Shown in pieces: positions 28,923 to 39,136 of a stretch of 64,000 bases of DNA. The DNA lies in contig NZ_VCPC01000001.1 in NCBI RefSeq assembly GCF_005938225.1, forward strand, positions 248,001 through 312,000, given 5' to 3'. The first letter of the stretch is position 1. Each line of letters opens with the position of its first letter. The position numbers and the translations under genes are program-made. This stretch comes from Arenibacterium halophilum. Lineage in GTDB: Bacteria > Pseudomonadota > Alphaproteobacteria > Rhodobacterales > Rhodobacteraceae. The notes below the pieces were generated by a model that made no database searches, was not told the DNA's origin, and saw nothing but the letters and a program-made list of their open reading frames with translations.

Positions 28923-30201
28923 CAGCGTCGGCGGGCCAGCCAGTTGTTCAGCCGCTCCAGCAGATGCTCGGCCAGGTCGCGGTTCTCGATCTCGTCCAGC
29001 GCCTCGCCCAGAAAGGCCAGCGTCAGCAGATCGGTCGCCGGGCCTTCGGGCACCCCGCGCGAGCGCAGGTAGAACAGCGCATCCTCGTCAATCGCGCCGC
29101 TGGTCGAGCCATGCGAACAGGCCACGTCATCGGCGTAGATTTCCAGCTCGGGCTTGGCCAGGAACTGGCTGTCGCCATCCAGCAGCAGCGACTGGCTGAT
29201 CTGGTAACCATCGGTCTTTTGCGCGCCCGCCTTGACCAAGATCTTGCCCTGGAACACGCCGGTCGCGCCGTTGTTCAGCACCTTCTTGAACACCTGCCGG
29301 CTTTCGCAATTCACCGCGTCATGGGTGACGAAGACCGTGTCGTCATGGTGGAAATCGCCATCGCCCACACAGGCACCAGCGACATGGGCCACCGCGTCAT
29401 CTCCGGTCAGCTCGACCACGCATTCGTTGCGCGTCAGCACGCCGTTCATGGTCAGCGTGAAGGCCTTGAAGACCGACTCGGCACCAAGACGGGCAAAGAT
29501 ATGCGTCACCGCGCGGCGTTCATGGTCGCGCCCCTGCGAGCGGACCATGTGCAACCGGCCGGTATCGGCGATGTCGACCTCGGTACACTTGTTGAACCGC
29601 GCCGCGGCGGGGCCACTTTCCAGGATCGTCGCTTCGGCCCCGGCGTCGACCTTGATCACATTGTGCAGGATCGCATCCGAGGACTCGGACTGGTGCATGT
29701 AGACCAGGTTGATCGGCCGCGAGGGCCGCCCGGTGACATGGATCAGCACGCCATCCTCGGCGAAGGCCGTGTTCAGCGCCGCAAAGGGACGGGCGACAGG
29801 CACCTGCCCGCGCGCTTCAAGAGTGCCGTACAAGTCCTTGGCCCAATGGATATCTCTGGCGCCAACCTCGGCCAGCCGTTCGATGCTGACACCTTCCAGC
29901 GCCAGATCGTCGGATTGCGCGGCGTCGAACACGCCGTCGACGAAAACGATGCGCAGCCGATCGATGCCATCGTACATCGGCGCCTCGTCGCTGTGGAACA
30001 GCCCAGCCTTCGGCGGCTCGACCTGCGCCAGCGTATCGGGGCGGGTGAATTTCCAGTATTCGTCGCGCCGCTGCGGCAGGCCCATCGCCTGCACACGCGC
30101 CAGCGCATCCTGCCGTGCGGGGGCTGCCCAGCCGCCTTCGGGCATGCGCAGCCCCTCAAGCCGGGCGTCGGTCTCCGACAGTCTTCGATCGGGCACCGCC
30201 A

Positions 30202-30202
<1 letters not shown>
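28922..30202 (-). CDS. sufD: Fe-S cluster assembly protein SufD
   Basis: A 426-residue beta-helix scaffold subunit. Markers are EYWKFTRPD near residue 45, the central repeats (HNVIKVDAGAEATILES), and the conserved end VACSHGSTSGAIDEDALFYLRSRGV. SufD pairs with SufB and SufC to build Fe-S clusters. Its start overlaps the sufC stop by one base (TAATG), showing tight coupling. Confidence 0.95.
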
Positions 30203-30957
<755 letters not shown>

Positions 30958-30980
30958 TTTCTTTCCTTCCTACGGGCCGC

Positions 30981-31292
30981 TCAGCCCAGCACGACGGCGG
31001 TGCCCGAGGCGCTCACCATCAGCATGTTGTTGATGACTTCATAATCCAGATCGACCCCGACCACGGCGGTCGCGCCAAGGTCGGCGGCGCGCTCTTCCAG
31101 CTCGGTCAGTGCAACCTTGCGCGCACGGCCCAGTTCTTTCTCATAAGCACCTGACCGGCCACCTATGATGTCGGTGATCCCGGCAAACAGATCGCGGAAC
31201 ACGTTGGCGCCCAGAATGGCCTCGCCCGTGACGATGCCCTTGTAGGCGGCAATCTGATAGCCTTCGACCGACGGCGTGGTCGTAATGATCAT
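30981..31292 (-). CDS. YbjQ/DUF74-family protein inside the suf operon
   Basis: A 103-residue protein. The ATG at 31292 is chosen because GGAG lies 7 bases upstream and [12 protein letters not shown] is the conserved family start. The family pattern continues with [16 protein letters not shown], then [26 protein letters not shown]. These proteins form pentameric rings of unknown role and have been called heavy-metal-binding. It splits sufB from sufC and is preceded by two strong hairpins, so it may be expressed at a different level from sufB. Confidence 0.85.
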   Translation of the reverse strand: MIITTTPSVEGYQIAAYKGIVTGEAILGANVFRDLFAGITDIIGGRSGAYEKELGRARKVALTELEERAADLGATAVVGVDLDYEVINNMLMVSASGTAVVLG

Positions 31293-31314
31293 CCCAAGTC
31301 TCCCATCAAGCGCC

Positions 31315-31360
31315 CAAATGTCTCCGTGAGACATTTGTCAAAAATCTCGGCGAGATTTTT
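31315..31360 (-). terminator. Two tandem perfect hairpins directly after sufB
   Basis: Reading leftward from the sufB stop, the first hairpin is AAAAATCTC/GAGATTTTT (31340-31360, 3-base loop), ending in a T run like an intrinsic terminator. The second is a 10-base stem, CAAATGTCTC/GAGACATTTG (31315-31337, 3-base loop). They sit between sufB and the YbjQ gene inside the operon. They could cause partial termination or protect the sufB message from 3' decay. Confidence 0.65.
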
Positions 31361-31361
31361 A

Positions 31362-32885
31362 CTACCCCACGGACCCTTCCAGTGAAATCGCCACCAGCTG
31401 TTGCGCTTCCATGGCGAATTCCATCGGCAGGGCCTGCAGCACGTCCTTGCAGAACCCGTTCACCACCAGAGCCACGGCCTCTTCCTCGTCCATCCCGCGC
31501 GAACGGCAATAGAACAGCTGGTCGTCGTCCACCTTCGATGTCGTCGCTTCGTGTTCAACCCGGGCCGAGTTGTTCTTGACCTCGATGTAGGGCACCGTAT
31601 GCGCCCCGCATTTGTCGCCGATCAGCAGGCTGTCGCATTGCGTGTAGTTGCGCGCGTGCTTCGCCTTGGGGTGCATCGACACCAACCCGCGATAGGTGTT
31701 CTGCGCGTGGCCCGCACTGATCCCTTTCGACACGATCCGGCTCTTGGTGTTCTTGCCAAGGTGGATCATTTTGGTGCCGGTATCGGCCTGCTGGTAGTTA
31801 TTGGCGATCGCGATCGAGTAGAATTCGCCCTGGCTGTCGTCGCCGCGCAAAATGCAGCTGGGGTATTTCCACGTCACCGCGCTTCCGGTTTCCACCTGCG
31901 TCCACATCACCTTGGCCCGGTCGCCCCGGCAGTCGGCGCGCTTGGTGACAAAGTTGTAAATGCCGCCCTTGCCGTTCTCGTCGCCCGGATACCAGTTCTG
32001 CACCGTGGAATATTTCACCTCGGCATCTTCCTCGACGATGATTTCCACAACCGCTGCATGCAGTTGTGCGATGTCGCGTGCCGGTGCCGTGCAGCCTTCA
32101 AGGTAGGACACATAGCTGCCCTTGTCCGCGATGATCAGCGTGCGTTCGAACTGGCCGGTATTCTCGGCGTTGATGCGGAAATAGGTCGACAGCTCCATCG
32201 GGCAGCGCACGCCGGGCGGTACATAGACGAACGAACCATCCGAGAAGACCGCGCTGTTCAGCGTTGCATAGAAGTTGTCGCTCACCGGCACGACCGAGCC
32301 AAGGTATTTCTTCACCAGCTCGGGATGCTCGCGGATCGCTTCGGAGATTGAACAGAAGATCACCCCGGCCTTTTTCAACTCGGCCTGAAAGGTCGTCCCG
32401 ACCGACACGGAATCAAACACCGCATCCACGGCCACCTTGCGGCCCTCGGCGGGCGCATCCTCGGCACCCTCGACGCCCGCAAGGATCATCTGTTCCTTCA
32501 GCGGAATACCCAGCTTCTCGTAGGTCGCCAGCAGCTTCGGGTCCACCTCGTCCAGTGACTTCGGCTTGACCTCCATGCTCTTGGGGCGGGCATAATAGTA
32601 CTGATCCTGAAAGTCGATCTCGGGGTAGTCGACCATCGCCCAGGTCGGTTCTTCCTTGGTCAGCCAGCGCTCATAAGCCTGCAGCCGCCATTCCGTCATC
32701 CACTGGGGTTCTTCGTTCTTTTCGGAAATCAGGCGCACGATATCCGGGGTCAGCCCTTTCGGGGCGTATTCCATCTCGATATCGGTGTTCCAGCCGTGCT
32801 TGTAGGCGCCACCGACCTCGCGCACCGCGTCGACCGTATCCTGATCGACACCTTCCTTCACCTGGGTCTGGTCCAAAGCGGCCAT
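31362..32885 (-). CDS. sufB: Fe-S cluster assembly protein SufB
   Basis: A 507-residue scaffold subunit. The ATG at 32885 has AGGAG 7 bases upstream; the ATG at 32891 is too close to that site. Conserved stretches include [40 protein letters not shown] and [21 protein letters not shown], including cysteines expected to take part in sulfur transfer. It forms the core of the SufBCD complex. Confidence 0.97.
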   Translation of the reverse strand: MAALDQTQVKEGVDQDTVDAVREVGGAYKHGWNTDIEMEYAPKGLTPDIVRLISEKNEEPQWMTEWRLQAYERWLTKEEPTWAMVDYPEIDFQDQYYYARPKSMEVKPKSLDEVDPKLLATYEKLGIPLKEQMILAGVEGAEDAPAEGRKVAVDAVFDSVSVGTTFQAELKKAGVIFCSISEAIREHPELVKKYLGSVVPVSDNFYATLNSAVFSDGSFVYVPPGVRCPMELSTYFRINAENTGQFERTLIIADKGSYVSYLEGCTAPARDIAQLHAAVVEIIVEEDAEVKYSTVQNWYPGDENGKGGIYNFVTKRADCRGDRAKVMWTQVETGSAVTWKYPSCILRGDDSQGEFYSIAIANNYQQADTGTKMIHLGKNTKSRIVSKGISAGHAQNTYRGLVSMHPKAKHARNYTQCDSLLIGDKCGAHTVPYIEVKNNSARVEHEATTSKVDDDQLFYCRSRGMDEEEAVALVVNGFCKDVLQALPMEFAMEAQQLVAISLEGSVG

Positions 32886-32901
32886 TGTCATTCTCCTGCC
32901 A

Positions 32902-33945
32902 TCACGCGGCGCGCGCGCGATACTTGCTTTCCTGTTTCAGCCAGGCATCCACGAACCGCTGCACGTCCTCTTCCCGGGTCTCCAACCCAAGCGACACGCG
33001 GATCGCCGATGCGGCAACCGTCTCATCATATCCCATCGCGCCCAGCACACGGCTGGCGCGGACCTTACCGCTGGAACAGGCCGATCCGGCGCTGATCGCG
33101 AACCCCGCCAAATCCATCTGCATGACTTGCGTCTCGCCTTTCCACCCGGGCACCGCGAAGCACGATGTATTGGGCAAACGGCGAGAATCCTTCCCGACAA
33201 AAATAATCGACTTGGCGCTGGCCTCAAGCCCGTTTTCTAGAATATTTCTAAGTTTCTCGATCTCGCCCCAGCGACCATCGGCCAGATCCCGCGCTGCAGC
33301 TTCGGCCGCGGCGCCAAAACCCGCAATCCCGATCACGTTCTCGGTGCCCGCCCGGCGCCCCATCTCCTGCCCGCCACCTTTCAGCTGCGCCACCAGATCG
33401 GTCCCCCTGCGGATCACCAGCGCGCCAATGCCCTTGGGCCCACCCAGCTTGTGCGCGGAAACCAGCGCCATCTCGGCTCCGCTCCAGTTGAAGGCAAAAG
33501 GCAGTTTGCCAAAGCCTTGCGTCGCGTCCGTAACGGCAAGACCTGCAGGCAACTCCTGCACCACACCGGTTTCGGAATTCGCCAGTTGCAGGGCTGTCGC
33601 CGCCGGCTCGAAAACCTCGACTACGCCATCAGCCCGCACCGACAGGGTGCCAGAGCCCCAGGCCGCCACCGCATCATGCTCCACCGCCGCCGAGGCCAGC
33701 CCCCGCCCCGCGCAGGCCAGCGCCGCCGCCTCGGTCGCGCCCGAGGTAAAGATCACGTCTGCCCCATCCGCACCAAGCGCCGCCGCCACCTGCGCGCGCG
33801 CGCGTTCGACCAGCGCCTTGGCGGCGCGGCCCTCGGCATGAACGCTCGACGGATTGCCCGCCACATCCATCGCGGCAACCATCGCCGCCCGCGCCTCGGG
33901 GCGCAGCGGGGTCGTGGCGTTATGATCCAGATAGACCCTGTTCAC
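32902..33945 (-). CDS. NifS/IscS-like cysteine desulfurase at the head of suf
   Basis: A class I cysteine desulfurase of 347 residues from the GTG at 33945 (protein start [10 protein letters not shown]); a TTG at 33963 is a possible longer start. Signatures are [22 protein letters not shown], the PLP lysine in [27 protein letters not shown], and the active loop [11 protein letters not shown]. Two desulfurases of different class in one suf operon is a common alphaproteobacterial arrangement. It lies 16 bases before sufB. Confidence 0.9.
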   Translation of the reverse strand: MNRVYLDHNATTPLRPEARAAMVAAMDVAGNPSSVHAEGRAAKALVERARAQVAAALGADGADVIFTSGATEAAALACAGRGLASAAVEHDAVAAWGSGTLSVRADGVVEVFEPAATALQLANSETGVVQELPAGLAVTDATQGFGKLPFAFNWSGAEMALVSAHKLGGPKGIGALVIRRGTDLVAQLKGGGQEMGRRAGTENVIGIAGFGAAAEAAARDLADGRWGEIEKLRNILENGLEASAKSIIFVGKDSRRLPNTSCFAVPGWKGETQVMQMDLAGFAISAGSACSSGKVRASRVLGAMGYDETVAASAIRVSLGLETREEDVQRFVDAWLKQESKYRARAA

Positions 33946-34005
33946 GGCTTCTTTTCGGTCCAAATACTCAAATCCCGACGTCCGCCCAATGCGACACGCC
34001 TGCGT

Positions 34006-34464
34006 CTATTCGTCGACGACCGCGAACAGCCCCGGTACCGCCGGACAGGGCACCAGCCCATTGCCGATGACGTCCGCCAGACTGGTCTGGTGCAGGAACA
34101 CGTAGACATGCGCGCTTAGCCCCTGCCACAGCCGATTTGTCAGCGATTGCGCCCGGCTGCCCGAAGACCCGCCCGACGCGCCGGCGCCCTTCTGCATTGC
34201 ATCGACGGTTTCATCAACCGCCGAAAGCACATCGACCACGCGAATGTCTGCGGCAGGTCTGGCCAGGCGATAACCGCCCCCCGGTCCGCGCACCGATTCG
34301 ACCAGACCGCCCCGGCGCAGCTTGACGAACAGCTGCTCAAGATACGGCAGCGAAATCTTTTGCCGTTGCGCAATATCGCCCAGCGTCACCATCGTGCCCT
34401 CGGGTTGCAGCGCAATATCCGCCAGCGCCACCATCGCATACCGCCCTTTGGTCGAAAGTTTCAT
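34006..34464 (-). CDS. iscR: Rrf2-family regulator IscR
   Basis: A 152-residue winged-helix regulator, first gene of the suf operon. The start MKLSTKGRYAMVALADIAL, the recognition region ISLPYLEQLFVKLRRGGLV and SVRGPGGGYRLAR are classical. Residues ~85-115, where most IscR proteins carry three Fe-S-binding cysteines, have none; the only Cys lies near the C-terminus (VPCPAV, about residue 140). A single-Cys IscR that still binds a cluster has been described in Rhodobacter sphaeroides, to my knowledge. It probably represses suf when clusters are plentiful. Confidence 0.92.
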   Translation of the reverse strand: MKLSTKGRYAMVALADIALQPEGTMVTLGDIAQRQKISLPYLEQLFVKLRRGGLVESVRGPGGGYRLARPAADIRVVDVLSAVDETVDAMQKGAGASGGSSGSRAQSLTNRLWQGLSAHVYVFLHQTSLADVIGNGLVPCPAVPGLFAVVDE

Positions 34465-34617
34465 TCCGGCCTCCCATCTTCTGCAATGCCTGCCCGACCC
34501 CGGGCGGTTCCACGGCCAAACCCGGCCATAACACGCCCGAAAGCACCGAAAACATTGACCTTCAACGCAACAGTGCGTATGTGCGCACAGCCGGTCGCAC
34601 CAACCGCGGCCAACCGA

Positions 34618-34632
34618 TTAGAACCGTTCTAA
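34618..34632. promoter_or_regulatory. Irr/ICE-like iron box (TTAGAACCGTTCTAA)
   Basis: A perfect palindrome TTAGAA-CCG-TTCTAA. It agrees with the TTAGAA-N3-TTCTAA form of the alphaproteobacterial Irr (iron control element) site as I remember it. It lies 154 bases upstream of iscR and 75 bases upstream of the divergent hydrolase gene. Irr control of suf is known in related bacteria. Confidence 0.6.
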
Positions 34633-34706
34633 GGACCGCGGGCGCTTGCGTCAAGAATGCCCGCCGGACCCCGCCGACAAAAAAGACGAGACAGGATCAA
34701 CTGCCC

Positions 34707-35360
34707 ATGCCCGAGGTCATCTTTCCCGGACCCGAAGGTCGCCTGGAAGGCCGCTATCACCCGCAAAAAGAAAAAGACGCCCCCATCGCCATCGTGCTGC
34801 ACCCGCATCCGCAGTTCGGCGGCACGATGAACAACAAGGTCGTCTATAACCTGCACTACGCCTTCTACAACATGGGGTTCACCGTGTTGCGGTTCAATTT
34901 CCGTGGCGTCGGGCGCAGCCAGGGCGAATACGATCAGGGCATCGGCGAGTTGTCGGATGCCGCTTCGGCGCTGGATTACCTGCAATCGATGAACAACAAC
35001 TCGAAACATTGCTGGGTCGCGGGGTTTTCCTTTGGCGCCTGGATCGGGATGCAGCTGCTGATGCGCCGCCCCGAGATCACGGGCTTCATCAGCGTCTCGC
35101 CCCCCGCCAACATGTACGATTTCTCGTTCCTGGCGCCCTGCCCTTCGTCCGGGCTGATCATCAACGGCAGCTCGGACCGCGTCGCGCCGCCCGCCGATAC
35201 CACCTCGCTGGTCGGCAAGCTGCACGAACAGAAGGGCATCACGATCACCCATCAGGAAGTGCCCGGCGCTGACCATTTCTTTCAGGATCAGCACATGGAC
35301 ACCCTCATCGGCAGCGTCTCGGACTATGTGAAACGCCGTCTGACAGAGAACACCCGCTGA
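34707..35360 (+). CDS. Alpha/beta hydrolase, COG2945-like
   Basis: A 217-residue hydrolase from the ATG at 34707 (AGGA about 10 bases upstream). The nucleophile elbow is GFSFGAW with Ser, preceded by HPHPQFGGTMNNKV and the strand VLRFNFRGVGRSQGEYD. The acid is likely in IINGSSDRVAPP and the catalytic His in PGADHFF. Members of this small cytoplasmic family are widespread, but their substrate is unknown. It is divergent from iscR across the Irr-like box. The next gene follows after one base. Confidence 0.87.
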   Translation: MPEVIFPGPEGRLEGRYHPQKEKDAPIAIVLHPHPQFGGTMNNKVVYNLHYAFYNMGFTVLRFNFRGVGRSQGEYDQGIGELSDAASALDYLQSMNNNSKHCWVAGFSFGAWIGMQLLMRRPEITGFISVSPPANMYDFSFLAPCPSSGLIINGSSDRVAPPADTTSLVGKLHEQKGITITHQEVPGADHFFQDQHMDTLIGSVSDYVKRRLTENTR

Positions 35361-35361
35361 T

Positions 35362-35634
35362 ATGAGCACACTTCAGATCATGGCCTCGAAACTGGCCGAC
35401 GACGTGATGGAGGCCATGCGCGAAACCGGCAACGACCGCCTGTTCATGGAGGTGTCCGCCGTGATCGGGGCTTCGTCGCAGACATTGGAAGAGGCGTTTC
35501 TGACCGAGGTGCGCGTGCGTCAGGCGGAAATCACCGGCCGCCGGTTTCTGGAAAAGAAACTGGCCGAGGCGCGATCAGCCCAGGTTGCCGCCGACAAGGC
35601 GAGCAACGAGGCAGATCACAAGGCGCCGGAATGA
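35362..35634 (+). CDS. Small helical protein of unknown function
   Basis: A 90-residue protein starting one base after the hydrolase stop and ending with a 4-base overlap with the HD-domain gene, so it is embedded in an operon. It is acidic, soluble and probably all-helical (KLADDVMEAMRETGND, then RRFLEKKLAEARSAQ). No known domain was recognised. Its tight packing between two enzymes supports a real gene. Confidence 0.68.
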   Translation: MSTLQIMASKLADDVMEAMRETGNDRLFMEVSAVIGASSQTLEEAFLTEVRVRQAEITGRRFLEKKLAEARSAQVAADKASNEADHKAPE

Positions 35635-36209
35635 GCGACCGGATCGACGCGCAGGTGGATTTCCTGCGCGAAGCCGACCGGCTGAAGTCGATCCTGCGCG
35701 CCTCGCGGCTGATCGACAACTCGCGGCATGAAAATTCCGCCGAGCATTCGTGGCATGTGATGCTGTATGCCGCCGTGCTGGGTGAACACGCCGGGCCTGA
35801 CGTGCGGATTGATCGTGTTCTTCGGATGCTGCTGATCCACGACATCGTGGAAATCGACGCGGGCGATGCGCCCATTCACGGCCATGTCGATCACGAGGCA
35901 ATGGCCGCGAAAGAAGCGGCTGCCGCCACGCGTCTGTTCGGCCTGCTTCCGGCCGATCAAGGGGCCGACTATCTGGCGCTGTGGCAGGAATTCGAAGCGG
36001 CCGAAAGCGTGGATGCGCAGTTTGCCAAAGCGATCGACCGTTTCCAGACCCCGGTTGCCAACCTGGCATCGGGCGGCGGCACATGGACCGATTACAACGT
36101 GACGATGGACCAGATGGAAACCCGCGTGGGCTCTCCGGTCAAGCGGGGCGCGCCCGGCCTCTGGGCCTGGATGCGCCCGCGCCTTGTGGCGTGGTTCGCG
36201 CGCGCCTAG
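35631..36209 (+). CDS. HD-domain phosphohydrolase (YfbR/HDDC2-like)
   Basis: A 192-residue metal-dependent phosphohydrolase. The metal ligands of the HD superfamily are seen in RHENSAEHSWH and in LIHDIVEIDAGD, with a further Asp expected near AIDRFQTPVAN. Closest known relatives are 5'-deoxynucleotidases that remove phosphate from dNMPs. Third gene of the short plus-strand operon. It converges with the VPLPA-CTERM gene, overlapping it by 4 bases. Confidence 0.87.
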   Translation: MSDRIDAQVDFLREADRLKSILRASRLIDNSRHENSAEHSWHVMLYAAVLGEHAGPDVRIDRVLRMLLIHDIVEIDAGDAPIHGHVDHEAMAAKEAAAATRLFGLLPADQGADYLALWQEFEAAESVDAQFAKAIDRFQTPVANLASGGGTWTDYNVTMDQMETRVGSPVKRGAPGLWAWMRPRLVAWFARA

Positions 36210-37114
36210 GCCCGCGCGCGCCGGGCCCGCAGCGCCCCGAAGGCGCCAAAGCCCGCCAGCATCAGCCAGCCACCTGCCGGCAGCGGCACCTGCGACACGG
36301 GCGGCGTGAATTGCAGAGGCTGCACATGCACCTGCGCCTGCGCGGTCACCGTATCGGCAAACAGCGAGCCTTCGATATCGGCGTTGAAATAGACGTGCGA
36401 GTCACCAGCCAGCACCTGACCCCAGATCGACCGGTACAGGTTCACCGTGTCGAAGCCGGTGAAATTCCAGATCACATTCGACGACACCGCCTTGTTGCCG
36501 CGGAAGTTGCTGTTCAGGTTGAATGTGCCCGTGCCGGTCACGTTGATCACGATGCTTTCCGCGCCGTTCAGCAGCAGATCGATATCGCGGTTCTGCAGGT
36601 CGGCCGCCACGATATCGTAATAGGTGGTGCCGCCGCTTGCCGCCGCGCCAAAGGTGATCAGGTTGCCGTCGCTGTTCTTGACGGCCATCGCGGTGGCGTC
36701 CACGCCAGCCAGTTGCGCGGCGAAATCGTCAAGGATCGCGGCGTAGTTTTCGGGCATCACGGCGGGCGTTGTATAGCTGCCCGCTTCGACCAGACCGGGC
36801 GTTCCGTTCATACTTGCGGTGGCGCCATTGTGCAGATGTACCTTGGTGCCAGAGGTCGCATTGCCCACGATCAGATCGTCGAAATCGGACCCAACGATAT
36901 TGTCGATATTGTCCATGTTCACGTCGACCTTGTTGCCGGTCATTCCGCCGCCAATCAGAGCCCGGCCATGAACATGCAGGCTGTTGGCCTGAACGTCGCC
37001 CTTGGTGATCAGGTTGAACTGCTGAAGCAGGTCGACGGCATCAAGCGAAGCCGCCTGCGCGGCAGAAAACGGCGCTGCGACAATCGCGGCAGCCAGAAAA
37101 ACGGATTTGAACAT
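36206..37114 (-). CDS. Secreted choice-of-anchor A protein with VPLPA-CTERM tail
   Basis: A 302-residue exported protein. The ATG at 37114 gives a good signal peptide (MFKSVFLAAAIVAAPFSAAQAA) and has a G-rich ribosome site. The body resembles the choice-of-anchor A domain (FNLITKGDVQANSLHVHGRALIGG, NVTGTGTFNLNSNF and IWNFTGFDTVNL). The C-terminus is a VPLPA-CTERM sorting signal: VPLPAGGWLMLAGFGAFGALRARRARA-type, meaning motif, membrane helix and basic end. Such tails are cut by an exosortase/archaeosortase-like enzyme not present in this window. Likely a surface or biofilm-matrix protein. Confidence 0.83.
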   Translation of the reverse strand: MFKSVFLAAAIVAAPFSAAQAASLDAVDLLQQFNLITKGDVQANSLHVHGRALIGGGMTGNKVDVNMDNIDNIVGSDFDDLIVGNATSGTKVHLHNGATASMNGTPGLVEAGSYTTPAVMPENYAAILDDFAAQLAGVDATAMAVKNSDGNLITFGAAASGGTTYYDIVAADLQNRDIDLLLNGAESIVINVTGTGTFNLNSNFRGNKAVSSNVIWNFTGFDTVNLYRSIWGQVLAGDSHVYFNADIEGSLFADTVTAQAQVHVQPLQFTPPVSQVPLPAGGWLMLAGFGAFGALRARRARA

Positions 37115-37305
37115 GGTAACCCCCGGAAACATCCCGCCGCGCTGCGGCATTTGCCGCGCCGGCGCGCCGAGCCATACCTGACAAAAGAATACAGGTTAAC
37201 AAAAACCTTTGCTGACAGCATGTAACCCTACGGCACCGGGAACAGTTGGCACTGCGACCCCGGCACTGTTGCGCCCGTCGCGACAATTCGACCGGGAAAT
37301 TCGCG

Positions 37306-37321
37306 GTATACGAGTGTATAC
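37306..37321 (+). promoter_or_regulatory. Palindromic site GTATACGAGTGTATAC upstream of icd
   Basis: Two GTATAC palindromes with centres 10 bases apart, one DNA turn, together making a longer inverted repeat. It lies 73 bases before the icd ATG, where promoter elements are expected. TGTATACA-like sites are used by GntR/FCD regulators, but the binder here is unknown. Confidence 0.4.
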
Positions 37322-37393
37322 AACCTTTCGCACCTGCAAGATGTGCGCTAGAGACAGCCCAGACGACTCAACCGCAACAAAGGGACCGCGCCC

Positions 37394-38608
37394 ATGACCA
37401 AGATCAAGGTGGAAAACCCCATCGTCGAAATGGACGGCGATGAAATGACCCGGATTATCTGGGATTTCATCAAGAAGAAACTGATTACGCCGTATCTGGA
37501 TCTCGACCTGCTGTACTACGACCTCGGGATCGAGGCGCGTGACGAGACCAACGACCAGATCACCATCGATTCCGCCGAAAAGACGAAGGAAGTCGGGGTT
37601 GCGGTGAAATGCGCCACGATCACGCCGGACGAGGCGCGCGTCGAGGAATTCGGCCTGAAAAAGATGTGGCGTTCGCCCAACGGGACGATCCGCAACATTC
37701 TGGGCGGCGTGGTGTTCCGCCAGCCGATCATCTGCAACAACGTGCCGCGCCTTGTGCCGGGCTGGACCAAGCCTATCGTCATCGGCCGCCACGCCTTTGG
37801 CGATCAGTACCGCGCCACCGACATGAAATTCCCCGGTGCGGGCACGCTGTCGATGAAATTCGTCGGCGAAGACGGCACCGTGATCGAGGAAGAAGTGTTC
37901 AAGGCCCCGACCTCGGGCGTCTACATGGGCATGTACAACCTTGACGACTCGATCAAGGATTTCGCCCGCGCGTCGATGAACTATGCGCTGAACCTGGGCT
38001 GGCCGCTGTACCTGTCGACCAAGAACACCATCCTCAAGCAGTATGATGGACAGTTCATGATCCTGTTCCAGCAGGTGTTCGACGAGGAATTCGCCGACAA
38101 GTTCAAGGCCAAGGGCATCACCTACGAACACCGCCTGATCGACGACATGGTCGCCTGCGCGATGAAGTGGAACGGCGGCTTTGTCTGGGCGTGCAAGAAC
38201 TACGACGGCGACGTGCAGTCCGATACCGTTGCGCAGGGCTTTGGCTCGCTGGGTCTGATGACCTCGCAGCTGATGACCCCCGATGGCAAGATCGTCGAGG
38301 CCGAGGCCGCGCACGGCACCGTGACGCGGCACTATCGCCAGCACCAGAAGGGCGAGGAAACCTCGACCAACTCGATCGCGTCGATCTATGCGTGGACCGG
38401 TGGCCTGAAGCACCGCGCCAAGCTCGACAACAACGACGCGCTGATGAACTTCGCCACCACGCTGGAGCGTGTCGTGGTGGAAACGGTCGAGTCGGGCTCG
38501 ATGACCAAAGACCTCGCGCTGCTGGTCGGCCCCGAGCAGAAGTGGCTCACCACCATGGGCTTCCTCGAAAAGGTCGACGAAAACCTGAACAAGGCGCTGG
38601 CGGGCTAA
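37394..38608 (+). CDS. icd: NADP-dependent isocitrate dehydrogenase, homodimeric type
   Basis: A 404-residue TCA-cycle enzyme converting isocitrate to 2-oxoglutarate with NADPH formation. The start ([19 protein letters not shown]), the substrate loop [26 protein letters not shown], the metal-binding region [11 protein letters not shown] and [22 protein letters not shown] match the eukaryote-like type II family rather than E. coli Icd. AAAGGGA lies 8 bases upstream. It is a single-gene unit closed by a strong terminator. Confidence 0.96.
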   Translation: MTKIKVENPIVEMDGDEMTRIIWDFIKKKLITPYLDLDLLYYDLGIEARDETNDQITIDSAEKTKEVGVAVKCATITPDEARVEEFGLKKMWRSPNGTIRNILGGVVFRQPIICNNVPRLVPGWTKPIVIGRHAFGDQYRATDMKFPGAGTLSMKFVGEDGTVIEEEVFKAPTSGVYMGMYNLDDSIKDFARASMNYALNLGWPLYLSTKNTILKQYDGQFMILFQQVFDEEFADKFKAKGITYEHRLIDDMVACAMKWNGGFVWACKNYDGDVQSDTVAQGFGSLGLMTSQLMTPDGKIVEAEAAHGTVTRHYRQHQKGEETSTNSIASIYAWTGGLKHRAKLDNNDALMNFATTLERVVVETVESGSMTKDLALLVGPEQKWLTTMGFLEKVDENLNKALAG

Positions 38609-38631
38609 ACGCTCCCAGCTCCGACCAACGG

Positions 38632-38663
38632 AAAAACCCGGCACTTTCGGCGCCGGGTTTTTT
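38632..38663 (+). terminator. Intrinsic terminator of icd
   Basis: A ten-base stem AAAACCCGGC/GCCGGGTTTT around a 9-base loop, with the 3' arm running into TTTTTT. It starts 24 bases after the icd stop. Confidence 0.92.
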
Positions 38664-38690
38664 CATGTCCGTGGTGTCGAGGTGCAAACC

Positions 38691-38906
38691 TTAGAATCGT
38701 TCATCCGGTGCATCGACCAGAGATTGCAGCATGTCGGCGGCCGAGCGCAGGGATTCGGCAATCGCCATCAACACATCCGGCCCCGTGTCCGGACGCAGCA
38801 GCCGATTGCTGGAACTTAACATTTGCTGCACATTCCCCAACGTATGCGCAAAGTCCATTGCCGCGGCCGATACATTGGCCAGGTTATCCGAACCATCTGG
38901 TGTCAT
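38691..38906 (-). CDS. Small acidic helical protein of unknown function
   Basis: A 71-residue protein. The ATG at 38906 is preferred over a longer frame because GGGGAG lies 7 bases upstream. It is rich in Ala, Leu, Ser and Asp and probably forms two amphipathic helices (NLANVSAAAMDFAHTLGNVQQ, then DVLMAIAESLRSAADMLQSLV). The helical register resembles a short coiled coil or helical hairpin. It stands alone between the icd terminator and the RTX gene. Function unknown. Confidence 0.55.
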   Translation of the reverse strand: MTPDGSDNLANVSAAAMDFAHTLGNVQQMLSSSNRLLRPDTGPDVLMAIAESLRSAADMLQSLVDAPDERF

Positions 38907-39061
38907 GTCAGCACTCCCCAATACCTAACGCCAGGTGCACCCATCACCTTGACGTAAGATTAACGCGACACTCCCGGCGCCTCAATAGTTAAGTGTTTTC
39001 AAATACATGCGCCAAAAACAAAGCTGTATCTGGCATGTATATTCAGGCTGCATGTACCCAA

Positions 39062-39097
39062 CAAAAGAAAAACGCCCGAGCCTAACAGACCCGAGCG
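39062..39097 (-). terminator. Probable terminator of the RTX gene
   Basis: On the minus strand CGCTCGG pairs with the later CTCGGGCG-type arm, using two G-U pairs, across a ~10-base loop, followed by TTTTTCTTTT. It lies 40 bases after the RTX gene stop. Confidence 0.65.
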
Positions 39098-39136
39098 TAG
39101 CACAGACGCCGGCAGCGCCCTGTGTCATTTCATGCA

